Source: Desulfobacterales bacterium (GTDB lineage Bacteria; Desulfobacterota; Desulfobacteria; Desulfobacterales; Desulfobacteraceae). Taken from it: a stretch of 16,739 nt of DNA. Under the pieces are notes generated by a model. That model saw only the letters and a list, made by a program, of their open reading frames with translations. It searched no databases and was not told the DNA's origin. The number at the start of each line of letters is the position of its first letter. Within the stretch, counting starts at the first letter, position 1. Positions 1 through 7,847 of this stretch are shown piece by piece. A program made the translations under genes and the position numbers. The DNA lies in assembly GCA_022361535.1 (NCBI GenBank), contig JAKSAU010001042.1:1-16739 (forward strand), read 5' to 3'.

Positions 1-84
1 AGGGCGGGATTCGAACCCGCGGTACCCGGTTAGGATACACACGCTTTCCAGGCGTGCACCTTCAGCCAGCTCGGTCACCTCTCC
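1..84 (-). tRNA. tRNA-Ser(GGA), 3' end cut off by window edge
   Basis: Read on the minus strand, this is a class II tRNA. It has a 5' acceptor strand GGAGAGG (84-78), an anticodon stem CACGC/GCGTG closing the loop CTGGAAA with anticodon GGA (positions 47-49), a long variable arm (TATCC/GGGTA around TAACC), and a T arm with the GGTTCGAATCC core. The long variable arm and GGA anticodon identify tRNA-Ser reading UCC/UCU. Only the first three bases of the 3' acceptor strand (CCT) are inside the window, so the last four paired bases, the discriminator and any CCA lie beyond position 1. Confidence 0.96.
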
Positions 85-97
85 AAACGACCAAGGC

Positions 98-126
98 AAG
101 ATAGTATCTTTTTGGATGTGTGTCAA
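98..126 (-). promoter_or_regulatory. Promoter of tRNA-Ser
   Basis: On the minus strand there is a perfect -35 TTGACA (126-121), a 17-base spacer and a -10 TATCTT (103-98). The -10 ends 13 bases before the tRNA 5' end at 84, as expected for a short tRNA leader. It lies in the gap after the trmN6 stop, so the tRNA probably has its own sigma70-type promoter. Confidence 0.7.
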
Positions 127-151
127 GGATTATTGAATTGGAAACCATTAT

Positions 152-847
152 TTATGATGCTCGATTTTGCGTGTCCAAGAAAAGAGGAGGAAGAACTCGG
201 TAAGGCGACTTTTTATTTTTAAGACCAGAAAAAATGACCCGCTTTGCATCTCTGTCTTTTGCGGTATGAACAAACTGGATCCACTCTGCACAAATTGATG
301 TTATTGCCAGAGCCCGCCCTATGTCAAAAAGGCGTTCAGCCGGTAGGATGATCATGATTCTGCCGCCGGGGCAAAGCAATTCATCTGCTTTGGTAAAAAC
401 TGTCTGGATGTTTAGTTTAACTTCATGTCGGGCAATCGCTTTTTGAGGATCAGGGTTCAAGCGGCCTGTATTTACCTTTTTATAAGGTGGATTTGAGATC
501 ACTAAATCCACACAGTCTTTGATGTCCGCAAGAGAAACATCTGCAATGTCTTTGTTAATAATTGATATTCGATTATCAATGGCATTCTCAGTGACATTCT
601 TTTGGGCAAGTTCTGCAAGTTCTTTTTGAATTTCGATGCCTAAAATGGTGGTTTCCGGGTGGTTGAACCCAAGTAATAGTGGCATGATACCGCAGCCACA
701 ACCAATATCAAGAACCCTTGAACCAGGATCCAGGGGCGGAATCTGATCACAAAGTAGAATGGGGTCTATGCTGTATCGATAGCCGGTTTTAGGCTGGAAG
801 AGACAGACTTTTCCATCAAGCAGGGACTCAGCTGTGAATTTTTCCAA
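152..847 (-). CDS. trmN6: tRNA1(Val) A37 N6-methyltransferase family (TrmN6/YfiC)
   Basis: This 231-aa Rossmann-fold SAM-dependent methyltransferase is of the TrmN6 (YfiC, COG4123) type. Family members methylate N6 of adenosine 37 in tRNA1(Val) in the cytoplasm. The N-terminal segment carries the family-typical GKVCLFQPKTGYRYSIDP (residues 12-29). The SAM-binding motif I is VLDIGCGCG (45-53), and the amino-methyltransferase catalytic motif NPPY is at 119-122. The start is a TTG at 847, supported by the position of the conserved N-terminus. It lies 20 bases inside the upstream DUF721 gene and has only a weak Shine-Dalgarno sequence, so translation is probably coupled. The family assignment is secure; the exact tRNA target is inferred from the family. 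Another methyl acceptor with an NPPY-type site cannot be excluded. Confidence 0.88.
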   Translation of the reverse strand: MEKFTAESLLDGKVCLFQPKTGYRYSIDPILLCDQIPPLDPGSRVLDIGCGCGIMPLLLGFNHPETTILGIEIQKELAELAQKNVTENAIDNRISIINKDIADVSLADIKDCVDLVISNPPYKKVNTGRLNPDPQKAIARHEVKLNIQTVFTKADELLCPGGRIMIILPAERLFDIGRALAITSICAEWIQFVHTAKDRDAKRVIFSGLKNKKSPYRVLPPLFLDTQNRAS

Positions 848-1148
848 TTTTAAAACGGATCCGGTTAATTAGGGGGGCGTCCAGATGGTTGTTCAGGTTA
901 GAGATCATTTCTTTTTCAAGGAATTTGAGTTGATGGATCCAAGCTGAACTGGAAACATTAACTGACAACACTCCATCTTTAAATGCGTCTGGTTTGGCAT
1001 TCATAGCAATGGGACTGCCGACGGCAGCGTCCCAGAGGTCCCATATCCGTGTCATTTCCGTATCCATGGCCGGCCTGTATTTCCCAAGGGTGCGAGTTAA
1101 GATGTCACTGATATGGATCAGTTTGCCGTTATTGTCGTTTTTGTCCAA
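828..1148 (-). CDS. DUF721 / DciA-like protein
   Basis: This protein of about 106 aa has the DUF721 pattern: W37 in IWDLWDAAVGSPIAMNAKP, then F56-x-DGVLSV and SSSAWIHQLKFLEKEMI (67-82). DUF721 includes DciA, which helps load the replicative helicase DnaB in bacteria lacking DnaC. Whether this short version does so is not known. The reading frame stays open to a TTG at 1247, but that start has no ribosome site and sits in the -35 of a good promoter. The TTG at 1148 has AAGGA seven bases upstream and gives a typical N-terminus, MDKNDNNGKLIHISDIL, so I chose it. It shares a transcript with trmN6 and overlaps it by 20 bases. Confidence 0.8.
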   Translation of the reverse strand: MDKNDNNGKLIHISDILTRTLGKYRPAMDTEMTRIWDLWDAAVGSPIAMNAKPDAFKDGVLSVNVSSSAWIHQLKFLEKEMISNLNNHLDAPLINRIRFKIGKIHS

Positions 1149-1155
1149 GACGTTT

Positions 1156-1160
1156 TCCTT
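1156..1160 (-). promoter_or_regulatory. Ribosome binding site deciding the DUF721 start
   Basis: On the minus strand AAGGA lies seven bases before the TTG at 1148-1146. No ATG or GTG is available in this frame near the conserved N-terminus, so this site sets the start codon. Confidence 0.55.
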
Positions 1161-1219
1161 AAAAGATACGGGATGATGATTTTTACCGTTTTTTATGTCA
1201 TACCATAGAACGGATTGGG

Positions 1220-1247
1220 AATATACCCTAAAAATTGAAAGCGGCAA
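1220..1247 (-). promoter_or_regulatory. Promoter of the DUF721-trmN6 pair
   Basis: The minus strand shows -35 TTGCCG (1247-1242), a 16-base spacer and -10 TATATT (1225-1220). Transcription would begin near 1213, about 65 bases before the chosen TTG start. This fits that start and argues against the upstream TTG at 1247. Prediction from consensus only. Confidence 0.45.
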
Positions 1248-1293
1248 AAGGGAGGATAGGCTTAGAACTACAGGAGGTTGACCTAAATAAATA

Positions 1294-1320
1294 TTGCCTT
1301 TTGGTCTTGATAATTATAAA
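1294..1320 (+). promoter_or_regulatory. Weak candidate promoter for hflKC
   Basis: The gap between the divergent DUF721 and hflK genes contains TTGCCT (1294-1299), a short 15-base spacer and TATAAA (1315-1320). The spacer is shorter than ideal, so this is only the best visible candidate. The hflK ribosome site AGGAA (1396-1400) is clear and lies seven bases before its ATG. Confidence 0.25.
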
Positions 1321-1407
1321 TAAAGTCATATTTTGCCTTCAAAATGATTCAAAGAAATCAATAAACAAATAACTGCTGTAAAGGACGCTCAGTATAGGAA
1401 AGTATTT

Positions 1408-2496
1408 ATGAATTGGGATTGGGAAAAGCTTAGGGAAAACCAGCAAAAGTATGAACAAAGGCAAGGAGGGGGGCCTGGTATGCCCAAGCCGCCCCAGTTT
1501 GACGACTTGGTGAATAAATTCAGGGGGTTTAAGTTCCCTGGTATCTTTTTTGTGGGCATTGTGCTCCTGGTTCTGTACCTGGGTGCCTCTATGGTGTTCA
1601 GTATTCAACCCAGTGAAGTGGGGGTTATTCAGCGGTTTGGGGAATATAACCGCCTTGTACAGCCGGGTCTGAACTTCAAGTTGCCCAACGGCATTGAAAA
1701 AGTGACCAAAGTCAACGTTCGAAAGGTGGAGAGAATGGAATTCGGGTCCCGAGTGAGCGGCGATACCCGCCGGATACGATCATCAGCGGATTCAGCGCGC
1801 CAGGAATCCTCCCTGATGCTTACCGGTGACCTGAATGTGGCTGTGGTTCCCTGGATCGTTCAGTACCGGCGGTCCGACCCAAAAGCCTACCTGTTTAATG
1901 TAAAGGATGTCAATTCTTTGCTCAGGCACATGTCTGAAGCCACTATGCGAACCGTTGTAGGAGACCGGAGTATCAATGAAGTGATTACCCGCCGGGAAGA
2001 GGTGGCAGATGCCGCAAGAGAGATGCTCCAAAAGGAAATGAATGATGCCAGGGCCGGCATTACTATTGTGGGTATTGAAATGAAACGGACGAATGTGCCA
2101 GAGCCTGTCCAGGCCTCGTTTAATGAAGTCAACCAGGCAATTCAGGAGAAGGAACAGACCATCTACAAAGCCCGGGAAGAATACAATAAAGCCGTCCCCC
2201 TTGCCCGGGGTGAAGCCCAGCGATTGGTCAAGGATGCCGAAGGGTATGCCATTGACCGGGTCAACAGAGCCCAGGGTGATGCGACTAAGTTCAAGGCGGT
2301 CTACAGTGCCTATGTCCAGGCAAAGGACGTCACTAAAAAACGGATGTATCTTGAGGCTATGCTGGATGTCCTGCCCAATGTAGGAAATAAATTCATCATT
2401 GATTCGGACCAGAAGAATCTTCTTCCCTTTCTGAACATGGGAGGCAACGTGTCCAATTTACCCCAGGACAGATTGATTCAGAAAGGAGAGCAATAA
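1408..2496 (+). CDS. hflK: HflK, SPFH-family regulator of membrane protease
   Basis: This 362-aa protein matches HflK. The N-terminal tail is Gly/Pro-rich and cytoplasmic (MNWDWEKLRE...GGGPGMPKPP). A single transmembrane helix at about 44-63 is followed by a band-7/SPFH domain starting SIQPSEVGVIQRFGEYNRLVQPGLNFKLP. A charged coiled-coil stretch (about 235-300) contains the typical REEYNKAVPLARGEAQRLVKDAEGYAIDRVNRAQGDA. HflK and HflC form a large membrane cage that encloses FtsH and limits its access to membrane substrates. AGGAA lies seven bases before the ATG. The stop overlaps the hflC start (TAATG), which indicates translational coupling. Family identity is very secure; the FtsH partner is known from E. 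coli and is not in this window. Confidence 0.95.
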   Translation: MNWDWEKLRENQQKYEQRQGGGPGMPKPPQFDDLVNKFRGFKFPGIFFVGIVLLVLYLGASMVFSIQPSEVGVIQRFGEYNRLVQPGLNFKLPNGIEKVTKVNVRKVERMEFGSRVSGDTRRIRSSADSARQESSLMLTGDLNVAVVPWIVQYRRSDPKAYLFNVKDVNSLLRHMSEATMRTVVGDRSINEVITRREEVADAAREMLQKEMNDARAGITIVGIEMKRTNVPEPVQASFNEVNQAIQEKEQTIYKAREEYNKAVPLARGEAQRLVKDAEGYAIDRVNRAQGDATKFKAVYSAYVQAKDVTKKRMYLEAMLDVLPNVGNKFIIDSDQKNLLPFLNMGGNVSNLPQDRLIQKGEQ

Positions 2497-3485
2497 TGAA
2501 AAACAATGTATTTGTCGGAGGGATAGTGGTTGGCCTTCTGGTTGCTGCCATTTTGGTGTTTGAGGCCGCATATGTAGTGGATGAAACAGAACAGGTGGTG
2601 ATTACCCAGTTTGGCCGGATAGTGGGAGAGCCCAAACAGACACCCGGCCTTCGGTTTAAGATACCGTTCATACATAAGGCCAATTATTTTGCCAAGAATC
2701 TTTTGGAGTGGGACGGCGATCCAGGTCAGATACCCACTGAAGATAAAACCTATATCTGGGTGGATACAATTGCCCGCTGGCGGATCAGCGATCCGGTGCT
2801 CTTCTTTCAGGCTGTAAACAATGAATTTTCAGCATTGGGGCGGATCAGTGATATCATTGATGCTGCCGTTAAAAACCTTGTGAGTTCTTATCCTTTGGTA
2901 GAAAGTGTAAGAAATACAGACCGGCCCATGGACACATTTGAGGTCATCAATCCCAATGCCACAGCACCGGCAGATGGAGATGAGGCTCCGGTAGAGGAAG
3001 CTCCCGGACGGATGGTGCGGTATAATGTGGATCTGGGAAGGGATCAAATTGCAAAACGGATTGAGGAGCAGGCCAGGGAAAAACTAACCGCCTTTGGCAT
3101 CGAAGTGGTGGATGTAAAAATAAAAAGTATCAACTATATCGATTCGGTCCGTCGTTCGGTTTATGACCGGATGATCGCTGAAAGGCGGCAGATTGCTGAG
3201 AAGTTCCGGGCAGAGGGCCGGGGAGAGGCCAGTAAGATACGCGGTGACAAGGAAAAAGAACTTCAGGTGATCAAGTCTGAGGCCTATAAAAAGGCGCAGA
3301 CCATTAAAGGTGAGGCTGATGCCGAGGCAACCGGTATATATGCCCAAGCCTATGGTCAGGATCCAGAATTCTATGCATTCCTGAAAACCATGGAACTGTA
3401 TAAGGAAACCCTTGAAAAAGACAGCACAATGGTTTTGTCGACAGACTCTGAACTGATGAAGTATTTTAAGGGGAGTGTTGAGTAG
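2496..3485 (+). CDS. hflC: HflC, SPFH-family regulator of membrane protease
   Basis: This 329-aa partner of HflK has an N-terminal membrane helix at about 5-23 and an SPFH domain beginning VDETEQVVITQFGRIVGEPKQTPGLRFKIPFI. It ends in a basic/acidic coiled coil, RMIAERRQIAEKFRAEGRGEASKIRGDKEKE, then the conserved AEATGIYAQAYGQDPEFYAFLKTMELYKETL. An acidic Ala/Pro-rich insert (about 152-172) interrupts the SPFH domain; E. coli HflC also has a linker near here. GGAGAG precedes the ATG, which overlaps the hflK stop by one base. The protein is expected in the inner membrane with its domain facing the periplasm, forming alternating HflK/HflC assemblies around FtsH. Confidence 0.95.
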   Translation: MKNNVFVGGIVVGLLVAAILVFEAAYVVDETEQVVITQFGRIVGEPKQTPGLRFKIPFIHKANYFAKNLLEWDGDPGQIPTEDKTYIWVDTIARWRISDPVLFFQAVNNEFSALGRISDIIDAAVKNLVSSYPLVESVRNTDRPMDTFEVINPNATAPADGDEAPVEEAPGRMVRYNVDLGRDQIAKRIEEQAREKLTAFGIEVVDVKIKSINYIDSVRRSVYDRMIAERRQIAEKFRAEGRGEASKIRGDKEKELQVIKSEAYKKAQTIKGEADAEATGIYAQAYGQDPEFYAFLKTMELYKETLEKDSTMVLSTDSELMKYFKGSVE

Positions 3486-3494
3486 AACAAAATA

Positions 3495-3542
3495 ATGGGA
3501 TATGAGTATTGAGTTGATCTTGTGCAACTCAATACTCCCCAT
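3495..3542. terminator. Long hairpin between convergent hflC and the 31-aa gene
   Basis: A perfect 13-bp stem (3504-3516 with 3525-3537, 8-base loop ATCTTGTG) is extended by five more pairs, ATGGG (3495-3499) with CCCAT (3538-3542), leaving a four-base bulge. It lies ten bases after the hflC stop and downstream of the small minus-strand gene, where a bidirectional terminator would be expected. There is no clear T-run on the plus side and only a broken T-rich stretch on the minus side. It may instead block 3' exonucleases or act with a termination factor. Confidence 0.55.
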
Positions 3543-3591
3543 GAGATAAGAAAAAGATAATAGGTTTTTCTTGATCCTATTTGATCAAAAT

Positions 3592-3687
3592 CTATTTTTT
3601 CTTTCTCTGATGTCTGGTCTTGGCAAGGAGCTTTCTGTGTTTATGCTTACGCATCTTTTTTCTTCTCTTCTTGATAACGCTACCCAA
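3592..3687 (-). CDS. 31-aa basic AURKAIP1/COX24-domain (bS22-like) protein
   Basis: This short gene is easily missed. It encodes 31 residues, MGSVIKKRRKKMRKHKHRKL then LAKTRHQRKKK, about half of them Lys/Arg. The opening GSVIKKRRKxM followed by KHRKLLxKTR is the signature of the AURKAIP1/COX24 family, whose actinobacterial members include the small-subunit ribosomal protein bS22. The start is a TTG at 3687, with a full-length Shine-Dalgarno AAGGAGGTG (3702-3694) eight bases upstream and a good promoter beyond it. A ribosome-associated role is inferred from the family and the charge. It is monocistronic, divergent from the HExxH gene and convergent with hflC. I am confident of the family and less so of the function in this phylum. 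Confidence 0.87.
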   Translation of the reverse strand: MGSVIKKRRKKMRKHKHRKLLAKTRHQRKKK

Positions 3688-3693
3688 AAAAAT

Positions 3694-3702
3694 CACCTCC
3701 TT
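3694..3702 (-). promoter_or_regulatory. Near-perfect ribosome binding site of the 31-aa gene
   Basis: AAGGAGGTG on the minus strand is complementary to the 16S rRNA 3' end over nine bases, with about eight bases to the TTG start. It decides the non-ATG start and suggests strong translation. Confidence 0.8.
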
Positions 3703-3741
3703 TAAGTATATTGATTCTGTTTCTTTATTTGCTAAATTGTT

Positions 3742-3771
3742 ACTATAGCATAATTTTCAGGCAAATGTCCA
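3742..3771 (-). promoter_or_regulatory. Promoter of the 31-aa gene
   Basis: On the minus strand TGGACA (3771-3766) and TATAGT (3747-3742) are separated by 18 bases. Each hexamer differs from consensus at one position. Transcription would start around 3735, giving a leader of roughly 50 bases. The site lies in the gap shared with the divergent HExxH gene. Confidence 0.5.
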
Positions 3772-3800
3772 TTCTTTTATTAGGCGGAGTAGGGTAGTAA

Positions 3801-4316
3801 ATGGCATCCAGATTTTTTAACACAGCAGAACTGGAAAAAGTAGCTAAGGCTGTGTTCAGAGCAGAAGAACAGGTCAATAACTATTTTAAACTTTCCGAGT
3901 CCCAATGGTTGAAAAATCGGTATGACATCAAGACTGCAGCTCAGTTAGCTCCCCATGAACGGGTTGAGGGACCTTTTGCCCAGGTGCTAAAGTATGAAGG
4001 CCGAAAGCAGGGTGCACCATTGGGTTCTTCGTCATTCAGTCTTTACCATGTCTGTCTCCAGGACCCGGCGATTCTTGGTGTAATATCCCAAACACCCGGC
4101 ATTAGACTGTCAGCTTTCCTTTTATATATATTGATTCATGAATTGGTTCATGTGGTGAGGTTTTCCAGGTTTGAGCACCGGTATGAGAATACGTCTGAGG
4201 CAGATGTGACATTGGAGGAGGAAAAAAAAGTCCATGCTTTAACCCACAGTATTATATCGTCGGCTACTGTTGTGGGTGTGCCGGAAGTGATTGAATTTTA
4301 TAAGGAATGGCATTGA
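3801..4316 (+). CDS. Uncharacterised HExxH protein, possible metal-dependent hydrolase
   Basis: I do not recognise this 171-aa protein. It has no signal peptide or convincing membrane anchor, although residues 101-112 (IRLSAFLLYILI) are hydrophobic and lead into HELVH at 113-117. An HExxH motif embedded in a hydrophobic helix is the usual zinc-binding site of many metallopeptidases. Candidates for a third ligand downstream are H126, E133, E139-E141 and H145. The N-terminal third is charged and helical (ELEKVAKAVFRAEEQVNNYF). The start ATG at 3801 has a GGAG-type site about 11-14 bases upstream. The gene stands alone, divergent from the 31-aa gene and upstream of fmdB/groESL. Peptidase activity is inferred only from the motif; a non-catalytic metal-binding protein is possible. 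Confidence 0.8.
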   Translation: MASRFFNTAELEKVAKAVFRAEEQVNNYFKLSESQWLKNRYDIKTAAQLAPHERVEGPFAQVLKYEGRKQGAPLGSSSFSLYHVCLQDPAILGVISQTPGIRLSAFLLYILIHELVHVVRFSRFEHRYENTSEADVTLEEEKKVHALTHSIISSATVVGVPEVIEFYKEWH

Positions 4317-4334
4317 TTCTGAAAGGGGGGTCAC

Positions 4335-4391
4335 ATGGCTAAAAATTTTGGAGAACCTGCCTTGACAAGGGTGAAAGACTTATTATTTTAG
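4335..4391 (+). CDS. Possible 18-aa leader peptide
   Basis: A short frame encodes MAKNFGEPALTRVKDLLF. A purine-rich AAAGGGGGG lies just upstream of the ATG with about four bases between, a tight spacing. It resembles no family I know. The same bases hold a good promoter (TTGACA at 4362), so the sequence may be constrained as a promoter and not as coding DNA. Listed as a weak possibility because the ribosome site is unusually G-rich for this intergenic stretch. Confidence 0.15.
   Translation: MAKNFGEPALTRVKDLLF
4362..4389 (+). promoter_or_regulatory. Promoter for the fmdB-like gene, maybe also groESL
   Basis: A perfect -35 TTGACA (4362-4367) is followed by a 16-base spacer and -10 TATTTT (4384-4389). 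Transcription would begin about 65 bases before the zinc-ribbon gene. There is no terminator before groES, so read-through into the chaperonin genes is likely. Confidence 0.5.
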
Positions 4392-4460
4392 TTTTGTTTT
4401 TTCAAGCAGTAGCCCCGCTGTACAAGCGGATGCAAAATTAAGGAGAAGGAAAAAAGACAG

Positions 4461-4724
4461 ATGCCAGTTTACGAGTACCAGTGTAAGGCGTGCGGACATA
4501 TCGAAGAAGCGTTTCAAAAAATTTCAGAGCCCCCCCTTGAGACTTGCCCCGAGTGTAAAGGAAATCTTAAAAAATTGATATCCCAAAGCTCTTTCCATCT
4601 TAAAGGCTCCGGTTGGTATGTCACGGATTACGGCGGGTCCAAATCCGGCACCCAGTCCAAAGATAAGTCTGCCACTAAATCAGAAAAGACAACTTCAAAA
4701 AAAGGCGATGCCAAAAAGTCGTAA
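4461..4724 (+). CDS. FmdB-family zinc-ribbon protein
   Basis: This 87-aa protein belongs to the FmdB/CxxC_CxxC_SSSS regulatory-protein family. It opens with the hallmark MPVYEYQCKACGHIEEAFQKISEPPLETCPECKG, with zinc-ribbon cysteines C8, C11, C29 and C32, followed by the Ser-rich FHLKGSGWY element typical of the family. The remaining tail (about 58-87) is low-complexity Lys/Ser/Thr and probably disordered. The family is widespread and named after a gene near formamidase genes, where a regulatory role was proposed; its true function is unresolved. AAGGA lies ten bases before the ATG. It sits directly upstream of groES with no terminator, so it may be co-transcribed with the chaperonin genes. 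Confidence 0.92.
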   Translation: MPVYEYQCKACGHIEEAFQKISEPPLETCPECKGNLKKLISQSSFHLKGSGWYVTDYGGSKSGTQSKDKSATKSEKTTSKKGDAKKS

Positions 4725-4740
4725 TGCCTCATAAAAGAAG

Positions 4741-4769
4741 TTGAATATAACTCAATAAGAAATTTTAAA
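4741..4769 (+). promoter_or_regulatory. Weak candidate promoter for groESL
   Basis: TTGAAT (4741-4746), 17 bases and TTTAAA (4764-4769) lie about 35 bases before groES. Both boxes are imperfect. No CIRCE operator (TTAGCACTC-N9-GAGTGCTAA) is visible here or upstream of fmdB, so HrcA control is not supported. Confidence 0.3.
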
Positions 4770-4803
4770 GAACCAACATTAATACGTAAAGGAGAATTGT
4801 ATC

Positions 4804-5091
4804 ATGAGTTTCAGACCACTGAGCGACAGAATTATGGTTGAACGTGTTGAAGAAGATGAAAAGACCAAAGGCGGTATCATTATTCCGGATACTGCAAAAG
4901 AAAAACCTGCCGAAGGTAAGGTTGTTGCAACTGGTAACGGCCGCATGGGCGAAGACGGAAAATTGCTTCCCATGGATGTAAAAGTCGGTGATCGCGTATT
5001 GTTCAGCAAATACGGTGGCACTGAAGTGAAAATTGATGGTATTGATTATCTGATCATGCGCCAGGACGATGTTCTGGGTATTGTTGATTAG
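4804..5091 (+). CDS. groES: Co-chaperonin GroES
   Basis: This 95-aa protein has the normal GroES length. It starts [46 protein letters not shown], containing the mobile loop (about 16-32, [17 protein letters not shown]) with the hydrophobic III tripeptide that binds GroEL. It ends in the conserved [32 protein letters not shown] heptameric GroES lid caps the GroEL ring to form the folding chamber in the cytoplasm. AAGGAG lies ten bases upstream of the ATG. groEL follows 73 bases later with no terminator between, the usual bicistronic arrangement. Confidence 0.98.
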   Translation: MSFRPLSDRIMVERVEEDEKTKGGIIIPDTAKEKPAEGKVVATGNGRMGEDGKLLPMDVKVGDRVLFSKYGGTEVKIDGIDYLIMRQDDVLGIVD

Positions 5092-5149
5092 TTTAAAAAA
5101 TCATCGAAGAAGATCCAGATAGCTTAGAATTAACTATATAAAGAAATAA

Positions 5150-6808
<1,659 letters not shown>

Positions 6809-6858
6809 GTGCATGATAATATGCCTTCGCGTCATTTGTTCGCATGATTAAATGACAC

Positions 6859-6896
6859 AAAGCCCCTCTGTTGTATGACAGGGGGGCTTTTTTTAT
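6859..6896 (+). terminator. Intrinsic terminator of groESL
   Basis: AAAGCCCCTCTG (6859-6870) pairs with CAGGGGGGCTTT (6879-6890) over 12 base pairs with one T-G wobble and an eight-base loop. It runs directly into a run of T residues. This is a textbook rho-independent terminator 50 bases after the groEL stop. Confidence 0.95.
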
Positions 6897-7142
6897 TGTG
6901 TTCTTTTAAGTTTATAATGTTGCCGTCTTATATGTAAATTACAGAGAAATGGAATTTGTTTAGAGAGTGATGAATTTAATTTTGAAGTTTTTTTAGTGAA
7001 TTTGGAAGCATTAAGGAATTTTTTACATAAAAATTTTATTAAATGTTGGTCTTGACTTGCCTTAGCTGCTCATATACGTAGATTTATTGATTGTTATCTG
7101 GTATGTTTGCCAGCGTGATTAACATAGATCAAGAGAGGACTT
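6897..7142. other. AT-rich leader region of the tol operon, no gene seen
   Basis: Between the groEL terminator and tolQ lies strongly AT-rich DNA with many A and T tracts (for example around 6975-7040). I see no open frame with a ribosome site and no RNA gene. The last 90 bases hold a candidate promoter and the tolQ ribosome site (GAGAGGA). A small CTGG/CCAG hairpin lies near 7097-7112. The AT-rich block upstream of the promoter could act as an UP-like or bent element; that is inference. Confidence 0.5.
7052..7080 (+). promoter_or_regulatory. Candidate promoter of the tol-pal operon
   Basis: TTGACT (7052-7057) is followed by TATACG (7073-7078, 15-base spacer) or TACGTA (7075-7080, 17-base spacer). 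It is the best sigma70-like match before tolQ, placing the start about 55 bases upstream of the ATG. Confidence 0.38.
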
Positions 7143-7847
7143 ATGACCGCGGAATCAGTCGGCCTGCTGTACATGCTAAATGATGCAGGTCCAGTTGTAA
7201 AATTTGTCATGCTGCTGCTCCTGTTTTTTTCCATCATATCATGGGCCATAGTATTTATAAAATTTCGCTATATCAGAAATGCATTTAAGGAGTCTGCTGA
7301 CTTTACTGAAGTGTTTTGGCAATGCCGCACACTGGCCGATGCATTTACTAAGGCCAAAGCATTACGCTCCAGTCCTGTAGCACGGATATTTATCACCGCC
7401 TACATGGAAGTGGCCAGGTCAGAAAGCAAAGAGGGACAGACGCTTAATAAGACAGAAACAACTTACTTTCAGGCCATGGGCAGTGTGAAACGCACCCTGC
7501 GAAGGGCCATCAATGTTGAAAACAGGCGGTTGACGCAGTTGGTGCCTTTTCTTGCGACAGCCGGAAATACGGCACCTTTTATCGGTCTGTTCGGTACGGT
7601 ATGGGGTATTATGAATACCTTTCAGGGCATCGGGCTTTCCGGATCTGCTAGCCTTGCCGTTGTGGCACCCGGTATTTCAGAGGCTTTGGTGGCAACCGCT
7701 GCAGGTCTTGCTGTAGCTATTCCATCTGTCATTGCCTATAATTATTTTACAGACCGGATCCGTGTCCTGGACTCCGAACTTCAAAGCTTTTCAGCAGATT
7801 TACTGAATATAATCGAACGCGATATCCAAAAGAAAATGGAGGCGTAA
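7143..7847 (+). CDS. tolQ: TolQ, Tol-Pal proton-channel subunit
   Basis: This 234-aa MotA/TolQ/ExbB-family inner-membrane protein has three expected helices: about 17-39, 134-156 and 170-195. The cytoplasmic loop between the first two contains the conserved [35 protein letters not shown]. The third helix region, [25 protein letters not shown], is the family proton-channel signature. Five TolQ subunits surround two TolR helices and use proton flow to drive TolA. The following tolR, TolA-like, tolB and pal genes identify it as TolQ and not ExbB. The stop overlaps the tolR start by one base (TAATG). A GAGAGGA ribosome site precedes the ATG. Confidence 0.96.
   Translation: MTAESVGLLYMLNDAGPVVKFVMLLLLFFSIISWAIVFIKFRYIRNAFKESADFTEVFWQCRTLADAFTKAKALRSSPVARIFITAYMEVARSESKEGQTLNKTETTYFQAMGSVKRTLRRAINVENRRLTQLVPFLATAGNTAPFIGLFGTVWGIMNTFQGIGLSGSASLAVVAPGISEALVATAAGLAVAIPSVIAYNYFTDRIRVLDSELQSFSADLLNIIERDIQKKMEA

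Noticed and set aside
2942..3010. Acidic Ala/Pro insert in HflC as a novelty
   Set aside because: A variable insert near this position is also present in E. coli HflC, so it is ordinary family variation.
3084..3542. Minus-strand frame of 152 codons opposite the hflC 3' end
   Set aside because: It starts within the 3495-3542 hairpin, lies almost wholly over a conserved gene in another frame and shows no family features.
4415..4429. Five-bp hairpin (CCGCT/AGCGG) in the zinc-ribbon gene leader as a riboswitch or terminator
   Set aside because: Too short, with no following T-run or conserved riboswitch core that I recognise.
4725..4803. CIRCE operator upstream of groES
   Set aside because: I looked for TTAGCACTC-N9-GAGTGCTAA and found no match.
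6833..6858. GTCATTT/AAATGAC inverted repeat before the groEL terminator
   Set aside because: Short and AT-rich, and adjacent to a complete terminator that already explains the region.
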